From Ganoderma boninense (lineage: Eukaryota; Basidiomycota; Agaricomycetes; Polyporales; Polyporaceae): a stretch of 64,000 nt of DNA. The DNA is taken from contig CM035304.1 in the NCBI GenBank assembly GCA_002900995.3, forward strand, positions 2,574,823 to 2,638,822, written 5' to 3'. Shown here one piece after another: positions 11,535 to 21,426 of the stretch. A program made the translations under genes and the position numbers. The notes below the pieces were generated by a model, which was not told the DNA's origin, made no database searches, and saw only the letters and a program-made list of their open reading frames with translations. Numbering within the stretch: position 1 is the first letter of the stretch; every line of letters starts with the position of its first letter.

Positions 11535-11931
11535 CGCACACGGTGAGGCCCAGTCCGACGGCCATGCCGGTGGTGAACCGCCATAGGCGGATGCCTGCGA
11601 GGGCGAGAGGGATGCCGACGACGAAGACGAAGACGAGCCACACGATCGCCGGGGGACCTGAGCCTCCGCCATCCGTCCCGGGGCCTTGCGAGATGACCTG
11701 GTTTGTGGAGGGATTCAAGACGGTCGTGTTGTCGCCAACCTCAGACGTTACCACGATGGGCGTGGTGCGCTTCCAGTATTGCGTTACGGGTGCCGCACCA
11801 TATGGGATGGGCAGTTCACTCGCGATAGGGGAGGCGCGAACGTTAATGTCGTGAGCCAGAAGGACCAGGAGCCAAGAGAGGAGTGTTAGGATGTATGATG
11901 TTAAGATGTTTGGGCGGAGGAAACCCGCCAT
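11535..11931 (-). CDS. TMEM198/TM7SF3-like (DUF4203) membrane protein, 5' exon only, truncated by gap
   Basis: The first exon starts at the ATG at 11931 and ends at 11535 in phase 1, before a gtgcgtctcc donor. The remaining exons must lie in or beyond the N gap. It encodes an N-terminal signal anchor (YILTLLSWLLVLLAHDI), a short extracytoplasmic segment with possible N-glycosylation sites, and two hydrophobic helices (AIVWLVFVFVVGIPLALAG and GMAVGLGLTVC). The layout and the glycine-spaced helix resemble the DUF4203 domain of TMEM198/TM7SF3 proteins. Function of that family in fungi is poorly known. The assignment is moderate because only 132 codons are visible. Confidence 0.6.
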
Positions 11932-13224
11932 GAGCGACGGTGGTCGACACGATGCCGAGAGCCAACTTGGATAGCAAGGGGACCTCCGGAGCAGGGGAAG
12001 GGTTTCTGCTCCTTTGAGAGTGCGTGTCGAAGACGACGCGGGCGCGGTTGCGCAGAGAGGCGGGTAAAGACCGACGGGGGTTGGATAACGAGTGACGCGA
12101 GGTATGTGGAAGACAGAGAAGAGCAGCTCGAGGAAGCTGGAAGAAGCAGAGCGTCGCTGGCGCTGCTGCGGAAATGGCGAGGAGATGGGATGCGGGATGG
12201 GATCTGAAGACCAGAGCCGGGTCCAAGCCGGCTAAACAAGCGTTGATGCGGACGAGAAAGAGGGATCGAAGAGGTCGGTGGCCAGCCCGACCAGTCAGGA
12301 ACGCAGTTGAGAAGCGACGGGCGAGCGCCTGGAAAGCATCCCCCTTCGAGGGGAGGTCGGTTGCGTTGGCAACAGACCTTCTATGATCTCATGCCGCTCC
12401 CAGGACAGTTAATATTATGTGTGCCTTGACCCAGCATTTAGACGATCAAGCACTCAGCAGTACTCACAAGTCGCGACGGCCGACAGTTGCAGGTCCTTGC
12501 GTCGAGTGGAGGTTTGCGGCAATCGAATCGCACTTCGCGTAGTACTTGAACTGGCTGCGGTCTACCGGCATGTTCTGACGACCGAACTCTCCACCTTCTG
12601 TCCGGGTCGCTAACGAGGCCAAAAAAGGGTCCTGAAAATAGAATGAATATAAATGGTGTCGGTAACGAGTCGTTTGAAGGCGTAGCGACTCGGAGATTAG
12701 GAGATTATGCAGCGGCGACTAAGGCGACTTGTCTGGTCAGCATAGTATCACCCGCAGGTCCGTGGAGCATGCGCGGATTGACCTCGAGACTTGTGGACAG
12801 CACCCTCAACCTCAGGAAGGTAAGAGCGGAAGGGGCCTTGGTGTCGACTGTGCGAGTGCATCGAAAATGAAACGCGCAGCTCGTCGTTAGCCGGGTGCCC
12901 CGATAGATCTCCCACGCGGACGCCCGGAAAGTGACACCGACATTTATCCGCTGCCAATCGCATTCATTGTACATGTTGCATGTACTCACAAACGCTCTGC
13001 GACTGGAATGGGTTCCAAGCAGGGACGCCGCCGACTCGAGGAGCATCTATGGCAATCCTGTGGGGACTGAGAGTGCACGCGCAGAAACACGCCGAGCAGT
13101 GAGTTGACTGGGATCGTAAGTCACCAGTGTGGCGACTAAAGCCAAGTACGACCAAGAGTCCAAGACAAGTTGTCGATCCCTCGCTACAGGGCTTATATTG
13201 ATCAGCTCATGGGCATGACATGTC
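11932..13224. other. intergenic, no supported gene
   Basis: No open frame shows a domain or a phase-consistent exon chain. Short frames near 12174-12386 and 12643-12870 are GC-driven and unsupported. Confidence 0.4.
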
Positions 13225-13638
13225 AGCTAGCTGCAAAAACATAGCTCGACCTGGCCCGCGCGAGCGGGCGTGGCATGTTTGGCTACCTTCCCGAAATGGT
13301 CGGCCCAGGCAGGGATCTCGTCGCAGGACCTCGCCGTCCGAGGGCGTCTCGGGATGCCAACGCTCGAAATTTCGGCGCGTGGGGTCGAGTCATCCGTAGC
13401 GCCTTAGGCGTTTGGCCAACAACTACCTCCACCGAGCTTGGAGGAGGCGGTTTTTTTGAATCAAACTGATGGATGGATAACGCATACCTCTTAGACTAAA
13501 AACTGTGATGCCCAGCTTCGCCCGAGGGTCAATACAAGCCTAAAGTTCGAGCGCCTCTCGCTACTATTTCGGGCAGGTAGCCAAATATGCCATGCCCGCT
13601 CGCGCGGGCCAGGTCGAGCTATGTTTTTGCAGTTAGCT
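13225..13638. mobile_element. MITE-like element with 73-bp terminal inverted repeats
   Basis: The left arm 13225-13297 begins agctagctgcaaaaacatag. The right arm 13566-13638, read on the opposite strand, begins agctaactgcaaaaacatag. The arms match at 69 of 73 positions by eye, including the GC-rich core ctcgacctggcccgcgcgag. About 268 bp of unique sequence with no coding potential lies between them. Total length is 414 bp. I see no clear target-site duplication: the flanks are atgtc on the left and ggtat on the right. The structure fits a non-autonomous DNA transposon. A long hairpin of another origin remains possible. Confidence 0.8.
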
Positions 13639-14225
13639 GGTATATCATGATGTAGGACAAGGCACGGCCTGTAGCAACTGCAGTGCTTAGTCTCGACCTA
13701 CATAGGCCGCGCACATGTCATCGTGGATGTTCGGTGTGAGGGATTTGGAACAACTCACTTAAACCTAGTGGCGGCAGAGTACTCTTGGCGGACTCCTTCG
13801 AGGCTCCTAGAACAGGTCATTCCGACAGAGTCTCGAGATTCGACAACCATACTTAAGATCTTCAGGCACGACCTCCTTCCCCACCAATTAATGGGTCGTA
13901 CCAGTCCAATGCTCAAGGTCTGCTCATCGCGATCGCGAGCAGACTCAAGCATCGCTTCACCCCAGCTTCACCGTCAGGCAGTTCTTAATTGCTTACCTCC
14001 AGGTTCAAGTAGTAGTCGTAGTCAGACAAGTTGCCAGACAATAAGTCAAGCATATTCGAAATCGATAACATTAGATGATAACCGGAACGACACCAACGCA
14101 TCTAATATCTATGACACACTGCATATCGCTTTTCAATTTTGGGTGGGTGACCAGCACGATAGGAAGCTCAATCGAATCCGTCAAGGACCACAAGAGCTGC
14201 TTTGCCTCATGGGGACTTCTTCTTT
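13639..14225. other. intergenic between MITE and protease 3' end
   Basis: A 185-codon open frame on the plus strand (13723-14280) overlaps the last protease exon. It has no domain or codon regularity that I recognise, so I treat it as chance. Confidence 0.4.
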
Positions 14226-15783
14226 TTACTTGAGCGCAGCAAACCCGACGGCATTGGAGTCGAACGAGAACGCCGTGTAGACGTTCTTCATGAAGCTGGG
14301 TACGAGGTAGGGTTCAGCATCGACACTCCGCGTATTGGACATAGCCCGTTCCATGCTTACCTGTCACCGACCAGCCAGACGTTGTCTCCGAGACCGAGGT
14401 CTTTCGCGGAGATCGCCCCGACACAGTGAGTGCTGTCAGCCTTTCCGGCCTTGAAGCTATGGGCGCACAGTTAGGACCGGGGGACACGCTGCAAGAAAGG
14501 GAGCAAGGTACTTACTTGTCAGCAGAGATCGTCCACTGCTTGCCACCCCAGCTGAACGCGACGTTGGAGGGGACGTTCGCGCAGGGGAAGGTGTAGAACT
14601 CCTTGTTCTGCTGGAACACGGCCGAGCCGGGGATGTTGGAGTAGAGCTTCGCGACCATGTTGGGCGGCCCGTAGATGAGCGTGGTGCCCGAGTCTATGAC
14701 GGTCTTCATGCCCGACGACACGACCTATTCCGCACAGCTCATCTCAGCGGCTGCGCACCACTGACAAGCCACATGGGGTGCTTACCGTAGACCCGATGGC
14801 CAGCTGCCCGCCGCCGATCTGCCAGTAGCCGGTGTTCCCGACGATGTTGTGGTACTCGAGATTGCCGGTGTACTGCGCGGCGTCGGTGCCCCCGATGTAG
14901 AGCTCCGAGCCGGCCTTGGCGATCTTGAACCCGAACACGGCGTCCTTGATCGCGCCCTGCGCCTTGGCCGTGTTCACGAACGGCGGCTCGTGGATGCTCG
15001 AGAGCGACTGGTACGCGAGCCCGAGGATGCCGTCGTCCGCCTCGGGCGCGAACGAGTCCGAGAGGATGTGCACGGGCGCGAAGTACTGGCCCTTGACGCT
15101 GATGCCTGCGACCTGGACCGCCTCCTGCCAGACGGGCCCGGAGACGGACGAGCCGTCGCCGTAGTGGATGATGAACTCCTTGTCGGTGCGCGTGCCCGTG
15201 GACGACAATTTGGGGTCGTACTTCTTCTTCTTGGCGAACGCGGGGTCCGTGCAGTTCAACGACAGGACCCACAGGTCGGAGGACCCGGCTGCAATACCGA
15301 TGTGAGTCCGCTGTGGGTGAGGCTTAGGGGAGGCGGGCACGCTGGCACGTACTGTCAAAGTCGACGAAGAACTGCTGGGGCGGCGTGCCGATGCCGATGT
15401 TGCCAGCCCAGTACTCATCGTGGTTCTCGTCGGTGAGGGACTCGGATTGGCGGCGCTCGAGGGCGGGGACAGCCATGAACGGCTTTATCTCGGCGCCCTC
15501 GTTGAAGACGTGACGGCCAACATTCCTCTCGAGGTTCTGGAGGTTGTTGCGGTGTTTGCTGTGGAAGGCGTCAGGGGGTACAACGATTAACGAGAAGGAC
15601 GTATACGCACTTGTGGTCACGCGCAACCTGGCGAGCGGCCTTGGCGAAGTCAAACATGCCCTCGCTGTCCGTGAGCGCATTGCGCTTCTGGAAGGGGATG
15701 CGAGTGCCAAGTCCATCGACGATGGGACTAGCCGCGGCGGGGAGAACGAGGGCAAGGACAATGAAGGATGCCTTCATGTACAT
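14226..15783 (-). CDS. secreted aspartic protease, pepsin family A1 (polyporopepsin-like)
   Basis: Extracellular acid endopeptidase. Exons on the minus strand are 15783-15611, 15558-15353, 15288-14786, 14724-14516, 14456-14361 and 14295-14226, totalling 419 codons with stop. A signal peptide opens the protein (MKASFIVLALVLPAAASPIV), followed by a propeptide rich in basic residues. The mature part starts near YWAGNIGIGTPPQQFFVDFD. Both catalytic aspartates are present: FDTGSSDLWV, created across the intron 15289-15352, and VIDSGTTLIYGP. The flap tyrosine lies in IHYGDGSSVSG. Cysteines flank the C-terminal lobe (FPCANVPSN, STHCVGAI). A second ATG six bases downstream of the first could also serve as start. 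A gtatataagg box lies about 105 bp upstream on the coding strand. The length is typical of fungal A1 proteases. Confidence 0.93.
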
Positions 15784-15887
15784 TGTAAATGATATTATGA
15801 CTGGATGTTATTGCTAATGATCGTGTTGTGGGTTCTGGCGCTGAGCGACTGATTTTTGGATGGGGTCTTACGGCGAGAAACGGGGGC

Positions 15888-15898
15888 CTTATATACAC
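15888..15898 (-). promoter_or_regulatory. TATA-like box of aspartic protease gene
   Basis: On the minus strand the sequence gtatataaggc lies about 105 bp before the protease ATG at 15783. Position and sequence fit a core promoter element. Confidence 0.45.
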
Positions 15899-15899
15899 C

Positions 15900-16995
15900 A
15901 GGGCCCCGTTACTCCACAGCATCGCGCCTTTTTGAGAACGCACTAGCGGAAGTGGACTTAGCGAAATTTCGAAGATTCGACCACCAGAGAGAGCCTCACT
16001 GAAAGGCGTGCTAGGCCCTATGCCGGTGTTCCTGTGCAGCGGAAGTGGTCCTTCCAATCGACGGATATCGGGATGAGAGCATTCACAGTCGGCGCAGTAG
16101 TAAGCGCGTCCCTTGCTGTCCCGACCGAAATCGTCGGTCCAAAGCTAGATGCAGCCTGCAGGCTCGTTCGTAAAAGACCTAAGCTGCCTGCAGCAGGGCA
16201 TACATTGCGTTCGACGGCTGGTCCTGTTCTTATTAACGGCCTGCAAATGAGAAATCTCTTGATTGTTTAGACGGTGTAGCTTCAGCCGAAACATGCTTAC
16301 GAGTAACATCGTGGATCAGAGGTGATCAAGAAACCCGTCCTGACATGGCCGTTGTCCTGGCGCGCGCTTTGCCTAAGGAAGCGCCAGTGAGGTGGGCGGC
16401 GTTTGCCGAGCGGATCTCTCACGCATCTGGAAAGTACCGCGTCTGCATCGGAAAACCAAAGAGGTTCTCACAAGGGCTTATATAGGCCGGCAAGGCAAAA
16501 TAATGTCAACAATGTATAAAAGTTGTATCATTATGGTAGAGGGGTATACAATTCAATATATTCCTAGGTAGGCTTGGTGAACGGGTAACTGGCGTAGTTG
16601 AGAGAATCAAACTGACTTCGATGCTATCGCAGACGCCCCTTGGAAGCGAATACCTGACAGTGATCAGAAATGGTGCCTCTGATATTGCATGGTATGTACC
16701 TTATCAGCCTTATGCCACACTGATATCGGTCAGATAATGGCCTTATAATGGGCAGCTTATTGACGAATACCGATCAGCCCTACCTCGGCATACCGGGCTC
16801 TCTCTAGTTTTCCGATGTGTGCGGTTCGTCAGTCTACGCAGCCAGACATCACTTCTTTCAAGTTCTCTCGACGACAGGGTAACAACATTGTTCAAAAGTC
16901 ATCTAAAGGTGTGAGAACAGGCGCACTTGAATACTCTACCCCTGCTAATTTTTCCTAGTACTTATTCCGGATCGACGTCCTGCGGTTCAACGGCA
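15900..16995. other. intergenic between divergent genes
   Basis: About 1.1 kb between the protease start and the coiled-coil gene. The part 16480-16760 is relatively AT-rich. I see no gene, tRNA or repeat. Confidence 0.4.
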
Positions 16996-19140
16996 ATGTC
17001 GAACCAAGACTCGGAGACTGTCTCGCGCGTCCTGAAGCTCGTTTCTCACCTGGGCGGATCCAGTTTCACAGAAGAAGAATTGAACTGGGCCACGGATATC
17101 CCAGCAGGCAAGCGACTGCTCAGCTGGCTGGCGAGTCAGCTTCCGACGGACCCGACCTTTACGGATCGTGTGGTCGGATCTAACCACAAGGCGGGCCCGA
17201 CTCTCGATGTTTCGGGCCCGATCGAAACGGCTGTTTCTCAGATAGCTCTGTACAGCGAGGAGCTTCACATGTAAGTCAGGCCGCTGGTTTCAACCACGCG
17301 TTGCTCATGATCATTCAGACTAGGTGCCTTGAAGGGCGAGGATGGTCGAGTGGCGGCCCGAGACAGCAAACTTCAAGGTGTTTCAAGTCCTGCGGCCTAC
17401 GAACTTCCTTCTCAGTTGCGGTAAGCCCGAAAGCCTATCGAACGTTCTTTTCCTTTTTGAACAAACTACACTAGGGCTCGCACAAAGGTGCTCGACTCCG
17501 AGGCTGCGCTGCTTGAGAGGCAGGCAGCACGATTGAAGTATAGGCTCGACGCGACTAAGTAGGCTACGGCGCGCAATTCAGGCCACGAATGCTCCCCAAC
17601 TAATTGTGCACTTACTCTTCCAGGGCGATGACGAAGGACGTGAAGCGGACGATCCAGGTCCTGCGGAAACAAATCCAAGATCTCGATGGATCAATACAAG
17701 ACCAGCAGCAGCGATTGTCCGATCTTTCCTTGGAGGTAGGAGACCAATTTGGTCCCGTCCTCGACATCGCTTATGATCACGACTGAGCCCATTCACAGAC
17801 AGGCAGCGGAATGGCACAGCATGTGGACTTCGCCACCCGCGTCCTGCAAGAGGCTATCCCCGCCTCAACCTCCAGCTCGTCGAAGGCTTTGGAAGACTAT
17901 AGAGCCGATCTGGCCTCGTTTAGCGGCTCACGTACCGCAGTAGCAAACACACTCAAGCAGATGTACCGCACGCTCGACGATCGCTACGCATCCTTACCCG
18001 CCGTGATTCGACTAGAACATGATGCGGCGGTCGTTGACGCTAAGCTGTGCGATTTGGCGAAGGATAAGTCGCTCTCCGAGCGTCTGCTTCAAGCGGCTTA
18101 CGTCGAGGAGTTGGAGAAAACGGCGAAGATATTGGAGGCAGATCGATCCGGCTCCGACACTATTTCTGCTCGTGTCTTGGGGCCGAAGGAAGTTGAAGCC
18201 GGTGGATCACCGCACATCTTGAAGGTAGATGTGAAGGACGAGTTGGAACGCGCAGGTCGGATGGATCGACGAGTATTGCTCAAGGCCCAGGAGCAAGGGC
18301 TGGACGCCGTATGTCTTCCGACGGTCTCTATGCTTACTGAACTCAGAGTTTGGCGATAGGTCATTGACTACATGCGGGGTCAATTGATTCCTTGCCTCCA
18401 GCGAACGTACGACGACTTGCACTCTAGGAGCGTCGCAGTGGTCGAGGCCGAAGCCGTCGTGAGCGCGCTCATCGAAGAGTTAGAGGACATCAACGACGCT
18501 GTTGAGAATGCGAAACGGTCAAGCTCACACGGGACTCAAGAAGACTCTGAAGACCTTCTTGAGGCAGAGATGATCGAATTATTGAAGGCCCTACCCAGTA
18601 TGTTTTCTCCTGTGGGGCTCGTGGCAGTGGACGGTACTAACGATTTGAAATGACAGGCAATGACGGACATGCACCTGTACTTTTGAACCAGAAAGATGTG
18701 GAGCGAGAGTTATCTATACTGTCTGCAAGGCTTTCTGCCTCTAGGGCAGCAGACGAGAAGTGGGCGCACCAGCTCCGGGACCGAGTCCGAGAACTGTACG
18801 TCCAATGTCCAGTTACCTTGTAACTTCGGCCTCTGACCGTCAAATAGGTCCTCTTGCAATGATCCTCTGCTTGTGGCAGCATACAACAACTCTCCTGTCA
18901 ACACTTCTCCGCCTTTCGCGCCGAGCCGAGATCAGGTTATCTTGCAGACCAACACGCGTGCGAAGGCAGAAGAGCTGATCGTCGCCGCCGGTAGGCTCCA
19001 AAAGGTAAGAGATTAACCTGTTAACAATTTTTATAGTCACAACTGCTTATGCCGATGGATGGCAGGACACGCAACTCAGCTCCAGAGACAAGCGGAAGCT
19101 TGGAGCGTTTGCAGACAAATGGGTCCGAGGCCGGAACTGA
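16996..19140 (+). CDS. coiled-coil protein resembling augmin subunit HAUS3
   Basis: Nine exons (16996-17270, 17319-17420, 17475-17558, 17624-17735, 17799-18308, 18360-18597, 18657-18795, 18848-19004, 19066-19140) give 563 residues with no frame conflict. The N-terminus (ELNWATDIPAGKRLLSWLAS) matches the layout of HAUS3, in which an acidic/aromatic motif precedes a helical LL-W stretch. The rest is predicted coiled coil, for example KRTIQVLRKQIQDLDGSIQD and KLCDLAKDKSLSERLLQAAY, with long Glu/Lys/Leu heptads. HAUS3 belongs to the augmin complex, which recruits gamma-tubulin to spindle microtubules. The general architecture supports this, but coiled coils align promiscuously. Another spindle or tethering protein is possible. 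The gene model is firm; the function is tentative. Confidence 0.55.
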
Positions 19141-19485
19141 TTGAGCGGGCAATCCTGGAGTTTTGCGTACATACCGTGTTTCTTATTCTTCACAGAAAAA
19201 TTGTACGCCGTCTTTTGCGACTGCTTATGTTGGTGGTGTAGTCATGAGACCTTCGGAGGGGTTTGCAAGTTCTCATACACTTGCCTTTTCTGGGATGGGC
19301 TGGTAATACACGAGAGACGCCCATGAATGAGTTTGCGCCCACTTCAAGTCGTTGAATCATCTTTGACTTTCGCCTCTCCCTCGACGTTCTGGAGCAAGGC
19401 ACTGCCATGTTCCTTACTATGGACTTGTCCTCTCAACGGATATAATCTTTACCCCCTTACCCACTACTGTCACGACTGGAATCAT

Positions 19486-21289
19486 ATGGACTTTGCGTTC
19501 GACCTCAAGGAGGCCAATGCACAGGCACTCGCATACGTGCGCAAGGAATCGCTGGACATCTTCAATCGCATACACTCAGTGAAGGAGGACGTAGGATTCG
19601 TTGGGCAGGTTCACGGAGCGTACCCGGAGCTGCCCATCATACGTACGTCCTCTTTGATCATGCATTAGTGTTCCTGGAGTTCGAATCCAGTCATGCAGCC
19701 AACCTTCGTTGTGGCGCGTGGTACGTCGACCCAGCGATTGTGAGCGTACAGCCGTCGCGCACCCAGATCGACAACGATTGACCTCCGCCCATGCTCCAAG
19801 GCGACGCCGGAGCCAGCATATTACAAGTCGACAGATGGACACTTTGGAAATTGGAACTTCAACTTGAGGCGGCCAAACCTCCATCTCCTTCCCTATATCA
19901 TAGCCAAGCATGGGTGCGTCCAAACTCTTGTTCCTACACCCTTTTCTCATCCTCGTGCTTGTGTCTGAAGGCTAGTCCTCGTCGATTCGACCCGTGCGGG
20001 GAAACGCATACCCGATGCGCTGTCGAAGACGGTACCCATCTGGTGCGCGGTCATCAACCGCGCCATGCTTCTCTTGCATCCCGAGAAGAAAGATTGGAAC
20101 GTCGAACTGTATTGTCCCCCAGGCGCCGTAAGCGAGCAGGAGCGTTCCCAAATCACCCTGCGGCTGGATGGTTGGGCTCATGCACTCGTCGTGAGCTCCG
20201 TCTCTTGAGGACCTCGATAGCCCTATATGCTAACCTTCCCTGCGCCAAGGCGTCCGCGTACACCTTACCCGACCTTCCTCTTCCTTTGCGACCGCGCTGG
20301 ATCACCCCAGCGACGTCGATATTTCCCAACCTTCCTCCGCCCGAGCATGCTAAGTACCTGCCGATCATCTGCGTCTCCGCGTCAAAGCAAGTGCCCGATG
20401 GAGTAGAGCGCCGCTTGAATGGCTTCTCGTACGTCCAGGGGTCGGGTGACGATCATGAGCTCTGGGGTATGGTACGTCTTCCAAGCTCCCTCTCGCGAGC
20501 ATCCCCTCCTAGCTGTCTACTCACGACACTGCAGGGGTTGACACCAGCTCTATTCTGGAAGCATAGAGAGGAACTGCTGAGTACCTCACGTGAAGAACTC
20601 CCGCGTGTCGTAGAGGAGATCGTTCAACAGTCTAAGGTTGGACAACACGGCACGGAGTGGAGAACTCAACCTACCCCAGTCACGGCAACCAGCGGACAAC
20701 TGTTGATTGGGAGCGTTCCTGACATGCCCTCCGACGTCTCCGGCACTCTTCCCGGCGCTGACAGCCCCGTGTCCTTCGTCATCGTGTCCGCACACACGCC
20801 GTTGCCGCAGTCCAAAAGCGATAACGATACCGAACTGGCGCAACCACCACAGAAGGACCCGCACATTCTCCGACTGAAGCTCGCCGAGGGAAAGAAAGAC
20901 CAGCTCGCCTTCCTCCAGACCGTCCTCCCCGTAGCAACACGCTTCATCAAGGCGCGCCTCGCGCATGGGGACGCGGTCTGCATATGCTGCGACACGGGCA
21001 AGGACGCGAGCGTCGGAATCGCGCTTGCAGCGCTCCAGCTCTTCTTCGACGATCGGGGTGCGCTTCTTCAGCCGGGCGCCGCAGGTGCGTGGAGGTCTTG
21101 GTGTAGGTCTCACTGCATCGTGCGTCGTGGCTGACGCGCGTGTGACCAGGCTGCACTGCGAGCAAGGAGTCGATCCGCACGCGGCTGCAGTGGATCATCG
21201 CCAGCAGGCCTGCTGCGAACCCGTCGCGCGCAACGCTGAAGCGCGTGAACGAGTTCCTGCTCTCTCCACCGTCCTTCCGCCGGCGGTGA
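19486..21289 (+). CDS. RIT1: initiator tRNA A64 2'-O-ribosylphosphate transferase
   Basis: RIT1 adds a phosphoribosyl group to A64 of initiator tRNA-Met and so keeps it out of elongation. Seven exons (19486-19642, 19699-19739, 19801-19913, 19971-20190, 20250-20471, 20535-21084, 21150-21289) give 480 residues. Diagnostic stretches run in order: KESLDIFNRIHSVKEDVGFV, LRCGAWYVDP, STDGHFGNWNFNLRRPNL, LVLVDSTRAGKRIPDALSKT with VPIWCAVINRA, then FSYVQGSGDDHELWGMGLTP. The C-terminal part (AVCICCDTGKDASVGIALAA) is the phosphatase-like domain of the family, with the loop CDTGKDASVG where dual-specificity phosphatases have CxxGxxRS. The start is the ATG before FAFDLKEA; a longer N-terminus cannot be excluded. 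The gene is intact and converges on the calpain gene, with 137 bp between the two stops. Confidence 0.93.
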
Positions 21290-21426
21290 ACCTTGAGCCT
21301 GCGTCCTCCAGAATCCAAATAGCCGGGAACCAAAACAGTTGCATAATGTACACATAGAAGCTGGAAGTTGACATCGATGTAGCGCTACAAATGGCTCTGT
21401 TCTCATTCTACTACTTTACACACCCA

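Noticed and set aside
13723..14280. 185-codon plus-strand frame
   Set aside because: It overlaps the terminal protease exon on the other strand and has no recognisable feature.
14849..15436. 195-codon plus-strand frame across the protease
   Set aside because: Antisense shadow of the aspartic protease; Arg/Gly/Val-rich composition reflects GC-rich codons on the other strand.
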